Source: Chloroflexi bacterium OLB13 (GTDB lineage Bacteria; Chloroflexota; Anaerolineae; Aggregatilineales; Phototrophicaceae). Taken from it: DNA of 34,995 bases. Of the stretch, positions 9,365 to 16,266 are shown in pieces. The stretch spans positions 1 through 34,995 of the forward strand of contig JZRA01000066.1 in the NCBI GenBank assembly GCA_001567485.1. The letters are read 5' to 3'. A program made the position numbers and the translations under genes. A model generated the notes under the pieces. That model ran no database searches. It worked only from the letters and a program-made list of their open reading frames with translations, and was not told the origin of the DNA. Each line of letters begins with the position of its first letter. The first letter of the stretch is position 1.

Positions 9365-9904
9365 ATGCGTCGGATACTAGTGATTGTGGGTGTGCTGGCG
9401 TTGGCCGTGCTGACGGCGTGCGACACCATACAACCCACCGGCGATTCGGCCTCGGACGCCGAGTCGGCGCAGAACCAACTGCCGACCCTGTCGCAGTACA
9501 CGTCGACCGATGCCGACAGCGTGAAGGACGCGCTGACACGGGCGCTGCAAGTCGGGTCGTTGGGCAGCGGCAACCTGATCGCGGCCGGCCTGATCGAGCG
9601 CCTGAACAACACTGCCGACTGTCTCGGAAACGTCGGCGCGATTGCCGGGCGGGTGTATACCGGTCTGACGCCGCCGGTTGTCGGCGTGCTGGCGGTGGTC
9701 AACAACGAGCGCCTGACCAACAACTTTTTGCAGTGCGCGGTCAATCCGGGTATGGAGTCGCAGTCGCTCAGCCGGCAGGCGCTTCAACCGTGCGCCAAGA
9801 GCGGCTCGTACACCGATAACGGCATCAGCTACAGCTACATCTACGCGGCCAGCGACATCAGCATGTGTAACGCGTTCGACCAGTGGCTGGCGACTAAGGG
9901 GTAG
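9365..9904 (+). CDS. Putative lipoprotein of unknown function
   Basis: A 179-residue secreted lipoprotein. The signal peptide MRRILVIVGVLALAVLTAC ends in a lipobox (LTAC) with the lipidated Cys at position 19, so it should be anchored to the outer face of the cell membrane. A Ser/Thr/Asp/Gln-rich linker (20-55) leads to a compact domain with four more Cys residues (in ADCLGN, FLQCAV, QPCAKS and SMCNAF). Their even number could allow two disulfides. A short aromatic stretch, GISYSYIYAAS, follows. No family was recognised. AAGGAA precedes the ATG, TATAAT lies upstream, and a strong terminator follows, so it appears to be a single-gene transcription unit. Confidence 0.7.
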   Translation: MRRILVIVGVLALAVLTACDTIQPTGDSASDAESAQNQLPTLSQYTSTDADSVKDALTRALQVGSLGSGNLIAAGLIERLNNTADCLGNVGAIAGRVYTGLTPPVVGVLAVVNNERLTNNFLQCAVNPGMESQSLSRQALQPCAKSGSYTDNGISYSYIYAASDISMCNAFDQWLATKG

Positions 9905-9928
9905 GCATCACTGCTGGAACACACGCGG

Positions 9929-9960
9929 CAGGGCGGCGCAGAAAGCCGCCCTGTTTGATT
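9929..9960 (+). terminator. Rho-independent terminator after the lipoprotein gene
   Basis: A perfect 9-bp stem, CAGGGCGGC (9929-9937) and GCCGCCCTG (9945-9953), closes a 7-base loop and is followed by TTTGATTC. It lies 25 bases beyond the lipoprotein stop. Confidence 0.75.
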
Positions 9961-10230
9961 CCGTTAGATGCCGCTAGAGGGTGTTCGTAAGTCGAGAGAT
10001 TCGGCCTCCCACCTTGCAGCGTTAGTCGAGCTGTACGACGCGGCGTTTCCTCATCACTCATCACTTGCAACTTCGCACTTAGAGGGCGTTATGCACTGCG
10101 TCTCGCCTAAAACGCTCTAACATTTCTCCTATACAACCGGGACTTCGCGTGAGGCGTACATAAAGAAACCACGGATTGTATGCTTCGTCCGTGTACAATC
10201 CATGTGACGCTTGTGAAGGGAAATACAAAC
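9961..10230. other. Intergenic region upstream of the ArsA gene, including a heptad tract
   Basis: No gene is seen here. Positions 10050-10084 carry five 7-base units in phase (CTCATCA twice, then CTTGCAA, CTTCGCA, CTTAGAG), the same period as other tracts in this window. The word TAGAGGG(T/C)GTT occurs at about 9974 and again at about 10080. The inverted repeat described separately sits at 10173-10201. Confidence 0.5.
10173..10201 (+). promoter_or_regulatory. Inverted repeat overlapping a -10-like box before the ArsA gene
   Basis: GGATTGTA (10173-10180) and TACAATCC (10194-10201) form a perfect 8-bp inverted repeat with a 13-base spacer. The right arm contains TACAAT, a good -10 match, about 30 bases before the ATG. 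No clear -35 is found. It could be a repressor or activator site, or a leader hairpin. Confidence 0.4.
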
Positions 10231-11433
10231 ATGCGCGTCATCGTTCATACGGGCAAGGGCGGCGTCGGCAAGACCTCGATCAGCGCGGCAACCGCGCTGC
10301 GCTGTGCCCAACTGGGTTTGAAGACCATCGTCATCAGCACCGACACGGCGCACAGCCTCGCTGACTCGCTGGAGGCCAAGATCGGGCCAGAACCGGTGCA
10401 GATCCGCGAGAATCTGTGGGCGCAGGAAGTCGACGCTCGCTATTCGATGGAGAAGTATTGGGGGCGCTTCCAAAAATATCTGGTCGCGTTGTTCAGCAAG
10501 AACGGCATCGACGACATCGTGGCCGAGGAGGTCACGCTGCTGCCCGGCCTCGAAGAAGGCGCCCACCTGCTTTGGATCAACAAGTACATGGAGGACGGCT
10601 TCTTCGACGTGCTGATCGTCGATGCCGCGCCGACCGCCGAAACCCTGCGCCTGCTCAGCCTGCCGGATGTCACACGCTGGTGGGTGGAACGCGTGCTGAC
10701 GTTGACCCGCGGTGTCAGCCGTGTGCTTCGCCCGATTGGGCGGGTGCTGGGCCGCAGCATGGACAGCGTGCCGGACGAACAGTCGTTCGATCAGGTCAAG
10801 GCGTTGTTCGACACGCTCGACAAAATCCGCGGCGTGCTGGCCGATCCGTCGATCAGCAGCGTGCGGCTCGTCGTCAACCCGGAGAAGATGGTCATCAAGG
10901 AGACGCAGCGGACGTACACGTACCTCAACCTGTACGGCTATGCCACCGATGCGATCCTGTGCAACCGGATCATCCCGGACGCTGTGACCGACCCGTACTT
11001 CACGATGTGGAAGGCCAACCAGAAGGACAACATCGCGTTTATCAGCGAGGCGTTCGGCGGCCTGCCGATGCTCAAGGCGCCGATGTTCAACGGCGAGATC
11101 AGCGGCATAGAACGGCTCGAAGTGTTGGCGCAGGAATTGTACGGCGACACCAACCCGGCCGAGCGCCTGTTCGACGGCCAGACGCACCGTATCGAGAAGG
11201 CTGGGGATGGCAGCTACCACCTGATCGTCCCGCTTCCGTTCGCCGAGAAGTCCGACATGGATTTGTACCGTTCGCGCGACGAGCTGACCCTGCGTGTCGG
11301 GCCTTATCGCCGCAATATCGTCCTGCCGTATGCGCTGTGGGACCTCGAGGTCGCTGATGCAAAGTTTATCGACCAGAACCTCAACATCCGCTTCACTGCC
11401 CGTCAGCCCGACGGAGACAAGCAGCCCACCTGA
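10231..11433 (+). CDS. ArsA/Get3-family ATPase with C-terminal HSP20-like domain
   Basis: A 400-residue soluble ATPase of the ArsA/Get3 group (SIMIBI class), which works as a dimer. Visible motifs are the deviant Walker A GKGGVGKTS (8-16), switch I with DTAH (38-41), and the switch II segment DAAPTAETLRLL (131-142), which corresponds to DTAPTGHTLR in ArsA. The Cys triad that binds arsenite in E. coli ArsA is not seen, so arsenite export is unlikely. A client-handling or Get3-like role is more plausible. The last ~70 residues (YHLIVPLPFAEKSD to LNIRFTAR) resemble the small beta-sandwich (ArsA_HSP20) found on ArsA proteins of cyanobacteria and Chloroflexota. The ATG at 10231 is preceded by AAGGGAA; a longer open frame from 10180 lacks this. 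The ABC1 kinase follows by 28 bases and probably shares the transcript. Confidence 0.88.
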   Translation: MRVIVHTGKGGVGKTSISAATALRCAQLGLKTIVISTDTAHSLADSLEAKIGPEPVQIRENLWAQEVDARYSMEKYWGRFQKYLVALFSKNGIDDIVAEEVTLLPGLEEGAHLLWINKYMEDGFFDVLIVDAAPTAETLRLLSLPDVTRWWVERVLTLTRGVSRVLRPIGRVLGRSMDSVPDEQSFDQVKALFDTLDKIRGVLADPSISSVRLVVNPEKMVIKETQRTYTYLNLYGYATDAILCNRIIPDAVTDPYFTMWKANQKDNIAFISEAFGGLPMLKAPMFNGEISGIERLEVLAQELYGDTNPAERLFDGQTHRIEKAGDGSYHLIVPLPFAEKSDMDLYRSRDELTLRVGPYRRNIVLPYALWDLEVADAKFIDQNLNIRFTARQPDGDKQPT

Positions 11434-11461
11434 CCGAATCACGGCGACCAGCAGCGACGGC

Positions 11462-13351
11462 ATGGCGACCGGCATGTACGGCGCGGTCGATCAACTGCGC
11501 GGCCGCCCGCAGACTTCACCGGAACGCGCCGAGCCAGAGCGTGCGCAGCGCCCCGGCGTTATGCCAGTCGCCGAGGGCAGCGCGGTTCCGGCCAGCATCG
11601 CCGATGTGCCGCGCCGCCGGTCGATCGCCAACCAGTACCGGTTCGTGATGGTGCTGCTGTGGGCGGCGCAGCTGTTCGCCCGCGTGTTGTTCTGGCAGAT
11701 CTACATGCGCAAGATCGTCCCCGGCTATGTCGAACGGACGAACCCGCAGCGCTGGGTGCGTTATGCGCGCGATTTCCGCCGTTTTGCACTGGCTCGCGCT
11801 GGCCTGTTCATCAAGCTGGGTCAGTTCATCAGCACGCGCCTTGACGCGCTTCCTGAGGCGGTGATCCGCGAGCTGGAGAGCTTGCAGGACGAGGTGACGG
11901 TCGTGCCGTTTCAACAGGTGCGCCGGACACTCGAACGTGAACTTGGCCCGATCGACGCGCATTTCGAGTGGTTCAACGAGGAACCTGCTGGCGCGGCGTC
12001 GTTGGGACAGGCCCACCGCGCCAAGCTCAAGACCGGCGAACGGGTGGTCGTTAAGGTGCAGCGGCCGGGGATTCGCGGCATTTGCTACACCGACATCGTC
12101 GCGCTGCAAATTGTCGCGTGGGTGGCGGACAAGTTCGCGTTCATCAACCGGCGCGCCGATACGCCGGCCCTCGTGCGCGAGTTCGGAACGGTCGTGCTGG
12201 AGGAACTCAGCTACTATCACGAGGCCGGCAACGCGCACAAGTTCGCGGCGATGTACGAGACTGACCCCGGCGTGTATATCCCGGAGGTTTACGACGCCCT
12301 CAGCACCGACGTCGTGATGACGATGGAGGACGTGACCAGCATCAAGATCAGCGACTTCGCGGCGCTGGAAGCCGCCGGGATCAGCCGTAAGGCAGTCGCC
12401 GAACGCCTGATGGACACGTACCTCAAGCAGATTTTCGAACACTTCTTCTTCCACGCCGACCCGCATCCGGGGAATCTGTTCATCTATCCACTGCCGGTGG
12501 ACGATCCGACGCCGTACATCAAGGCGAAGGGCGGGCGGCCGTTTTACCTGATCTTCATCGACTTCGGCATGACCGGACGTCTGACGCGGGAGATCGCCAG
12601 CGGCATGGTCGATACGCTGAACGCGGTCATCATGCGCGATCCGCGAAAGCTGGTGCGCAGTTATCACGAATTGGGCTTTATCCTGCCCGGCGCGGATCTC
12701 AACCGCATTGAGGAAGCGGCGAAGGCGGCGTTTGACGAGGTGTGGGGCTTGAGCCTCACCGAAATCCGCGACATGGACTTCGACCGCGCGGCGAACCTCG
12801 CCGGCGAGTTCAGCGATCTCATCAAGTCGATGCCGTTCTATCTGCCGCAGGACTTCATCTACCTCGGCCGGACGATCAGCATCCTCAGCGGCATGAGCAC
12901 GCAGCTTGACAGCAGTTTCAACCCGTGGACGGAGCTGGAGCCGTATGCGCAGCGGCTCGCGCTGCAAGGATTTGGCGCGCCGGTCAATTTCAACACGGGG
13001 GATAAGACCGGGTGGGAATTGGCGCGGATGTTGTTCAACGGCGGGGGCGGGCAGGTCGTGCAGCTTGCGCAGCAGGCCGTCCTGCGTCAGTTTCCGACTC
13101 TCAACAACGCCGTCGACGTCCTGACGCGGTTGCATGCCGGCGAACTGCGCGTGATCAGCGAGCCGAGCAGCGCATACAAGGCGCAGATGCGGTCGCTCGA
13201 AAGCGCCCAGCGTGCGACGAGCCGTGCGGTGGTGTTCGGGTCGGTGCTGGTGGCGTCGACGCTGCTGCTTACTGCGGGTATGAACGTGCCGGCCGTGATC
13301 GGCTACAGCTTCTGCGGCGTATCTGCCCTGTACGGATGGTTCAAGCGGTGA
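11462..13351 (+). CDS. ABC1/AarF (UbiB-type) atypical kinase
   Basis: A roughly 629-residue member of the UbiB/ABC1 atypical kinase family, linked in other organisms to quinone or isoprenoid lipid metabolism. Typical marks are the KxGQ motif KLGQFIST, the Ala-rich loop ASLGQAHRA in place of the usual Gly-rich loop, the invariant Lys in VVVKVQRPG, the catalytic stretch FFHADPHPGNLF and the metal-binding FIDFGMTGRL. The C-terminus carries two hydrophobic segments (VVFGSVLVASTLLLTAGM, VPAVIGYSFCGVSALYGW) that probably anchor it in the membrane, as in eukaryotic homologues. The start is uncertain: ATG at 11462 gives a polar leader of about 60 residues; ATG at 11474 or 11559 is possible. None has a strong ribosome site. 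It is downstream of the ArsA gene and before a heptad tract and terminator. Confidence 0.88.
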   Translation: MATGMYGAVDQLRGRPQTSPERAEPERAQRPGVMPVAEGSAVPASIADVPRRRSIANQYRFVMVLLWAAQLFARVLFWQIYMRKIVPGYVERTNPQRWVRYARDFRRFALARAGLFIKLGQFISTRLDALPEAVIRELESLQDEVTVVPFQQVRRTLERELGPIDAHFEWFNEEPAGAASLGQAHRAKLKTGERVVVKVQRPGIRGICYTDIVALQIVAWVADKFAFINRRADTPALVREFGTVVLEELSYYHEAGNAHKFAAMYETDPGVYIPEVYDALSTDVVMTMEDVTSIKISDFAALEAAGISRKAVAERLMDTYLKQIFEHFFFHADPHPGNLFIYPLPVDDPTPYIKAKGGRPFYLIFIDFGMTGRLTREIASGMVDTLNAVIMRDPRKLVRSYHELGFILPGADLNRIEEAAKAAFDEVWGLSLTEIRDMDFDRAANLAGEFSDLIKSMPFYLPQDFIYLGRTISILSGMSTQLDSSFNPWTELEPYAQRLALQGFGAPVNFNTGDKTGWELARMLFNGGGGQVVQLAQQAVLRQFPTLNNAVDVLTRLHAGELRVISEPSSAYKAQMRSLESAQRATSRAVVFGSVLVASTLLLTAGMNVPAVIGYSFCGVSALYGWFKR

Positions 13352-13384
13352 GTTGTCAGGGGGCAGTTGTCAGGGGGCAGTTGC
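13352..13384. repeat. Heptad repeat tract after the ABC1 kinase gene
   Basis: The 14-mer GTTGTCAGGGGGCA appears twice in perfect tandem (13352-13365, 13366-13379), followed by GTTG. It is built from the 7-base units TCAGGGG and GCAGTTG and begins directly at the kinase stop codon. The core matches the tract at 3117. Confidence 0.6.
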
Positions 13385-13431
13385 GGTTGACGTGGGAATG
13401 AACCGGATAAGCCGCGTAACGTATAGAGCCT

Positions 13432-13472
13432 CACGAGGGCGATCGATCGGTCGCCCCTCGTGTGTGCTTTTT
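13432..13472 (+). terminator. Rho-independent terminator of the ArsA-ABC1 operon
   Basis: CACGAGG-GCGA pairs with TCGC-CCTCGTG across an 8-base loop, with one bulged C. A run of five T (13468-13472) follows shortly after. A second short hairpin (GACAGCG/CGCTGTC, 13477-13494) lies just beyond. Confidence 0.7.
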
Positions 13473-13572
13473 ATGAGACAGCGCACGCGCTGTCCACCAG
13501 TTAGCCGACCTTCGCCGCGGTGTGGTAGGGCCAAGACGTGCGTTGGCCGGTCGATGTCAAGCGCGATTAGCG

Positions 13573-13632
13573 CTACTCCTCCGCCGCGTAGATGATCGCC
13601 ACGTTGTTGGCCGACGCCCATTCGAGGATCAT
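13573..13632 (-). CDS. Possible 19-residue ORF coupled to the PLP-enzyme gene
   Basis: If the frame of the upstream PLP enzyme is repaired, its TGA (13629-13631) overlaps an ATG as ATGA. A short open frame then encodes MILEWASANNVAIIYAAEE. It could be a coupled small protein, the start of a gene broken by a further indel, or chance. No family is recognised. Confidence 0.15.
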   Translation of the reverse strand: MILEWASANNVAIIYAAEE

Positions 13633-14749
13633 GCCAGCGCCGTGCGCAGATCGGCGATCAGGTCGTCAGGATGTTCGAGGCCGACACTCATGCGCAGCAG
13701 GTTTTGCGGCGAAAAGCTGACCGGGCCTCGACCGAAGCGCGGTGTTCGATCAGGCTTTCGACACCGCCGAGGCTGGTCGCGCGGGTGATCAGCCGGACGC
13801 GCGCCGCTACCTGCATCGCCGCCTCTTTGCCACCGCGCACTTGAAACGACAGCATCCCCCCGAATCCGCCCATTTGACGGGCCGCGACGGCGTGGTTGTC
13901 GTGGTCAGGCAGGCCGGGATAGTTGACACGTTCGATGGCCGGATGATCGGCGAGGAACCGCGCGACTTTGCCGGCCGACTCGGTCTGCGCGCGCACACGG
14001 ATCGGCAGGGTGGGCAGGCTGCGCAGGATCAACCAGCAGTCGAATGGAGACGGCACACCGCCAGCGAGGCTCTGCACGACCTTGATGCGCTCCGCCAGAT
14101 CGTTCAGGCCGGGCCGTAGAACAAGCGCGCCGCCGAGCACGTCGCTGTGTCCGCCGAGATACTTGGTCGTGCTGTGCATGACGACATCCGCGCCGAGCGC
14201 CAACGGAAGCTGCCATACGGGCGTCGCCCATGTGTTGTCGACGACGCTCAGCGCGCCGGCGGCTTTGGCGATCTCCGCGGCGGCGGCGATGTCTACGATC
14301 TTGAGCGACGGGTTGGTCGGTGTCTCGACCCATACGAGGCGGGTGTTCGGCCGGAGCGCCGCGCGGATGTTGGCCGGGTCACGCATGTCGACGAAAGATG
14401 CGTCGAGGTTCCAACGTCCCAGCACTTGAGTGATCAGGAATCGGATTCCGTGATACAGGTCGTCGCTCAGGATGACGTGGTCACCGGCGCTGAGCGATTG
14501 CAAGATCGCCGCTGCGGCCGCCATGCCCGACGCGAACGCGAACGCGGTCTCACCGCCTTCGAGCGCGGTCAGCGCATCTTGCAGCGCGGCGCGGTTGGGA
14601 TTGCTCGACCGCGTGTAGATGTGGCCGTGAGGGAACGAGCCATCCTCGGCGCGCTCGAACGTGGTTGACAGCGTGATAGACGGTGTGACCGCGCCGGTGT
14701 GTTCTTCGATGGCGCGCCCGGCATGTACGGCAAGCGTTTCGATGTTCAT
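13629..14749 (-). CDS. Cystathionine gamma-synthase/beta-lyase family PLP enzyme, frameshifted near its end
   Basis: A fold-type I PLP enzyme of the Cys/Met metabolism family (transsulfuration or gamma-elimination). Visible features are YTRSSNPN (Y45, R47 contacting the cofactor phosphate of the partner subunit), the cofactor Asp in VVDNTWATP (D171) and the Schiff-base Lys in HSTTKYLGGHSD (K196). The C-terminal SLGGVESLIEHR motif is intact. The frame then breaks near 13727 and stops early at 13688. Adding one G to give GAGGGCCCG restores a normal family ending (NLLRMSVGLEHPDDLIADL) and a stop at 13629. A single-base deletion, real or from sequencing, is therefore likely. The ATG has AGGT upstream. 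Which reaction it performs (synthase, gamma-lyase or beta-lyase) cannot be decided from these motifs. Confidence 0.82.
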
Positions 14750-14884
14750 GGTGTGACCTAAGCGGGTTGGTTGATCGACGGTACGCCCCGTCAGTGTAGC
14801 ACGTGTCCACCCGCTGCTGCACGAGAATTAACCGCCGTGAAACCGTCGCCGCCGGAATCGTAACTTGTGCTTTAGCCGCAGGCG

Positions 14885-14919
14885 TTGAAACGGACGTCCG
14901 TCCATAAATACAATGGACG
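14885..14919 (+). promoter_or_regulatory. Promoter with two overlapping palindromic operators, iron transporter operon
   Basis: TTGAAA (14885-14890) and TACAAT (14909-14914) form a good sigma70-type promoter with an 18-base spacer, about 110 bases before the iron-binding protein gene. The spacer holds a perfect 12-bp palindrome, ACGGACGTCCGT (14890-14901). A second inverted repeat, CGTCCAT (14899-14905) and ATGGACG (14913-14919), is 21 bp overall and covers the -10 box. Both positions suit a repressor. The regulator is unknown; a Fur- or DtxR-type iron repressor is only an inference. Confidence 0.55.
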
Positions 14920-14975
14920 ATGGCTTCGCAGAACGCTCGTATTGAGCAGGTTCCTGTGTTCCCACTATCGCTTGC

Positions 14976-15011
14976 GAAACGCGAATCCTGAACGGGATTC
15001 GCTGCTGTTTC
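14976..15011 (+). promoter_or_regulatory. Leader hairpin just upstream of the iron-binding protein gene
   Basis: GCGAATCC (14981-14988) and GGATTCGC (14995-15002) make a perfect 8-bp stem with a 6-base loop. It is flanked by GAAAC and GTTTC, which can extend it with a small bulge. It ends about 16 bases before the ATG and next to the AGGAG ribosome site, so it might influence translation or transcript stability, or be a protein-binding site. Confidence 0.4.
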
Positions 15012-15026
15012 TAGTCAGGAGTTTCC

Positions 15027-16046
15027 ATGTTCAAGTCACGTGTCTTTGTCCTGATCCTCGCGGCGCTCGTCATGAGCGTGCTGCCTGCGAGCGCGCAGGA
15101 GGAGGGCGAGAGCCTCGTGGTCTATTCGGGCCGAAACGAAACGCTGATCGCGCCGATTCTCGCGCAGTTCACCGAGGAGACCGGCGTCGCCGTGCAGGTC
15201 GTCTATGGCGATACCGCCGCGGTCGCTAACCAAATCCTCGAAGAGGGCGCGAACAGTCCCGCGGATGTGTACATCGGTCAGGATGCCGGCGCGCTGGGCG
15301 CACTGTCGAAGGCGGGCGCGCTGGCGCCGCTGCCGTCGGACGTGCTTGAGCGCGTGCCGGACGTGTTCAAGTCGCAGCAGGGCGAATGGGTCGGGCTGAG
15401 CGCCCGCGCTCGCGTGCTGGTCTACAACCCGACTGAGGTCGAGGCGCTCGGCCTTGAGCTGCCACAGTCGATCCTTGACCTGACCAAGCCGGAGTACGCC
15501 GGGCTGGTTGGTTGGGCGCCTGCCAACGCGTCGTTCCAGTCGAACGTCACGGCGATGCGCGTGCTGCTCGGCGATGACGTCACGGCGAAGTGGCTGGCGG
15601 ATATGGTCGCCAACGGCGCGGTCAGCTACGGTAGCAGCAACACCAACCTCAATCGTGCGGTGGCAAGCGGCGAGGTCGTGCTGGGCATCACCAACCATTA
15701 CTACATGCACAACCTCAAGAAGCAGGATCCCGCGCTCAACCTCGAACAAACCGTGTTCCCGGCCGGTGATCCCGGATCACTGGTCAATGTGGCGGGCGCT
15801 GGCGTGCTGGCGACCAGCGCCAAGCCGGGGCTTGCTCAGCGCCTGATTCTGTACCTGCTCGGCAGCAACGCGCAGACGTACTTCACCGAACAGACCAGCG
15901 AGTACCCGTTGGTGGACGGGATCGCGGTCAACCCGGCGCTGATCCCGCTGGACAGCATCGTTCAGCCGGAGATCGACCTGAGCGATCTGGACGACTTGCA
16001 GACGACGCTTGCGATGATCGAGGCGAGCGGCGCGCTGGATCAATAA
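15027..16046 (+). CDS. Ferric iron ABC transporter, substrate-binding protein (FbpA/FutA type)
   Basis: A 339-residue exported binding protein. The signal peptide MFKSRVFVLILAALVMSVLPASA has cleavage expected after ASA (residue 23). The mature start LVVYSGRNETLIAPIL is the family hallmark. The adjacent tyrosines Y225-Y226 in ITNHYYMHNL match the Tyr pair that coordinates Fe(III) in FbpA-type proteins. The conserved tail TSEYPLVDGIAVNP is also present. No lipobox is seen, so it may be soluble outside the membrane or held by the permease. AGGAG precedes the ATG. The permease and ATPase genes follow on the same strand, giving a complete importer. A hairpin directly after the stop may keep this transcript part more abundant than the permease part. 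Confidence 0.9.
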   Translation: MFKSRVFVLILAALVMSVLPASAQEEGESLVVYSGRNETLIAPILAQFTEETGVAVQVVYGDTAAVANQILEEGANSPADVYIGQDAGALGALSKAGALAPLPSDVLERVPDVFKSQQGEWVGLSARARVLVYNPTEVEALGLELPQSILDLTKPEYAGLVGWAPANASFQSNVTAMRVLLGDDVTAKWLADMVANGAVSYGSSNTNLNRAVASGEVVLGITNHYYMHNLKKQDPALNLEQTVFPAGDPGSLVNVAGAGVLATSAKPGLAQRLILYLLGSNAQTYFTEQTSEYPLVDGIAVNPALIPLDSIVQPEIDLSDLDDLQTTLAMIEASGALDQ

Positions 16047-16075
16047 GGGCAGCCGCTTCTTTCGGGGCGCTGCCC
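16047..16075 (+). terminator. Hairpin directly after the binding-protein stop codon
   Basis: GGGCAGC (16047-16053) and GCTGCCC (16069-16075) form a perfect 7-bp stem starting right after the stop codon. No T run follows, so it is more likely a 3'-end stabiliser or attenuator within the operon than a full terminator. Confidence 0.4.
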
Positions 16076-16089
16076 AATCCCCGGCCAGA

Positions 16090-16180
16090 CCTCACCCCAC
16101 GGCCCCCTCTCCAGACCGCCGCTGCTCCCTGCGGTCGTGGTCATGGAGAGGGGGGCGCGCGCAGCGAGACGGAGGTGAGG
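16090..16180. repeat. Nested palindromic element between binding-protein and permease genes
   Basis: Three nested arms are visible: CCTCACC/GGTGAGG (16090-16096, 16174-16180), CCCCCTCTCCA/TGGAGAGGGGG (16103-16113, 16144-16154) and GACCGC/GCGGTC (16114-16119, 16131-16136). The layout resembles dispersed palindromic elements found in many genomes. A partial look-alike (GGTCATGG followed by GGTGAGG) lies at about 3228-3247. No coding content is seen. Confidence 0.5.
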
Positions 16181-16266
16181 GAAGAGATAAGAACCGCTTG
16201 TGAGGGTGTGAAGGCCGCGTCCCGGCAGCCCGCTCAAACGGTCGCGACGAGAGGACAGGACTCACG

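Noticed and set aside
10129..11475. Minus-strand open frame (448 codons) opposite the ArsA gene
   Set aside because: Antisense shadow with low-complexity composition; the plus-strand frame has Walker A, switch motifs and a ribosome site.
11516..13135. Long minus-strand open frame (539 codons) opposite the ABC1 kinase
   Set aside because: Antisense shadow typical of high-GC DNA; the plus-strand frame carries all kinase motifs.
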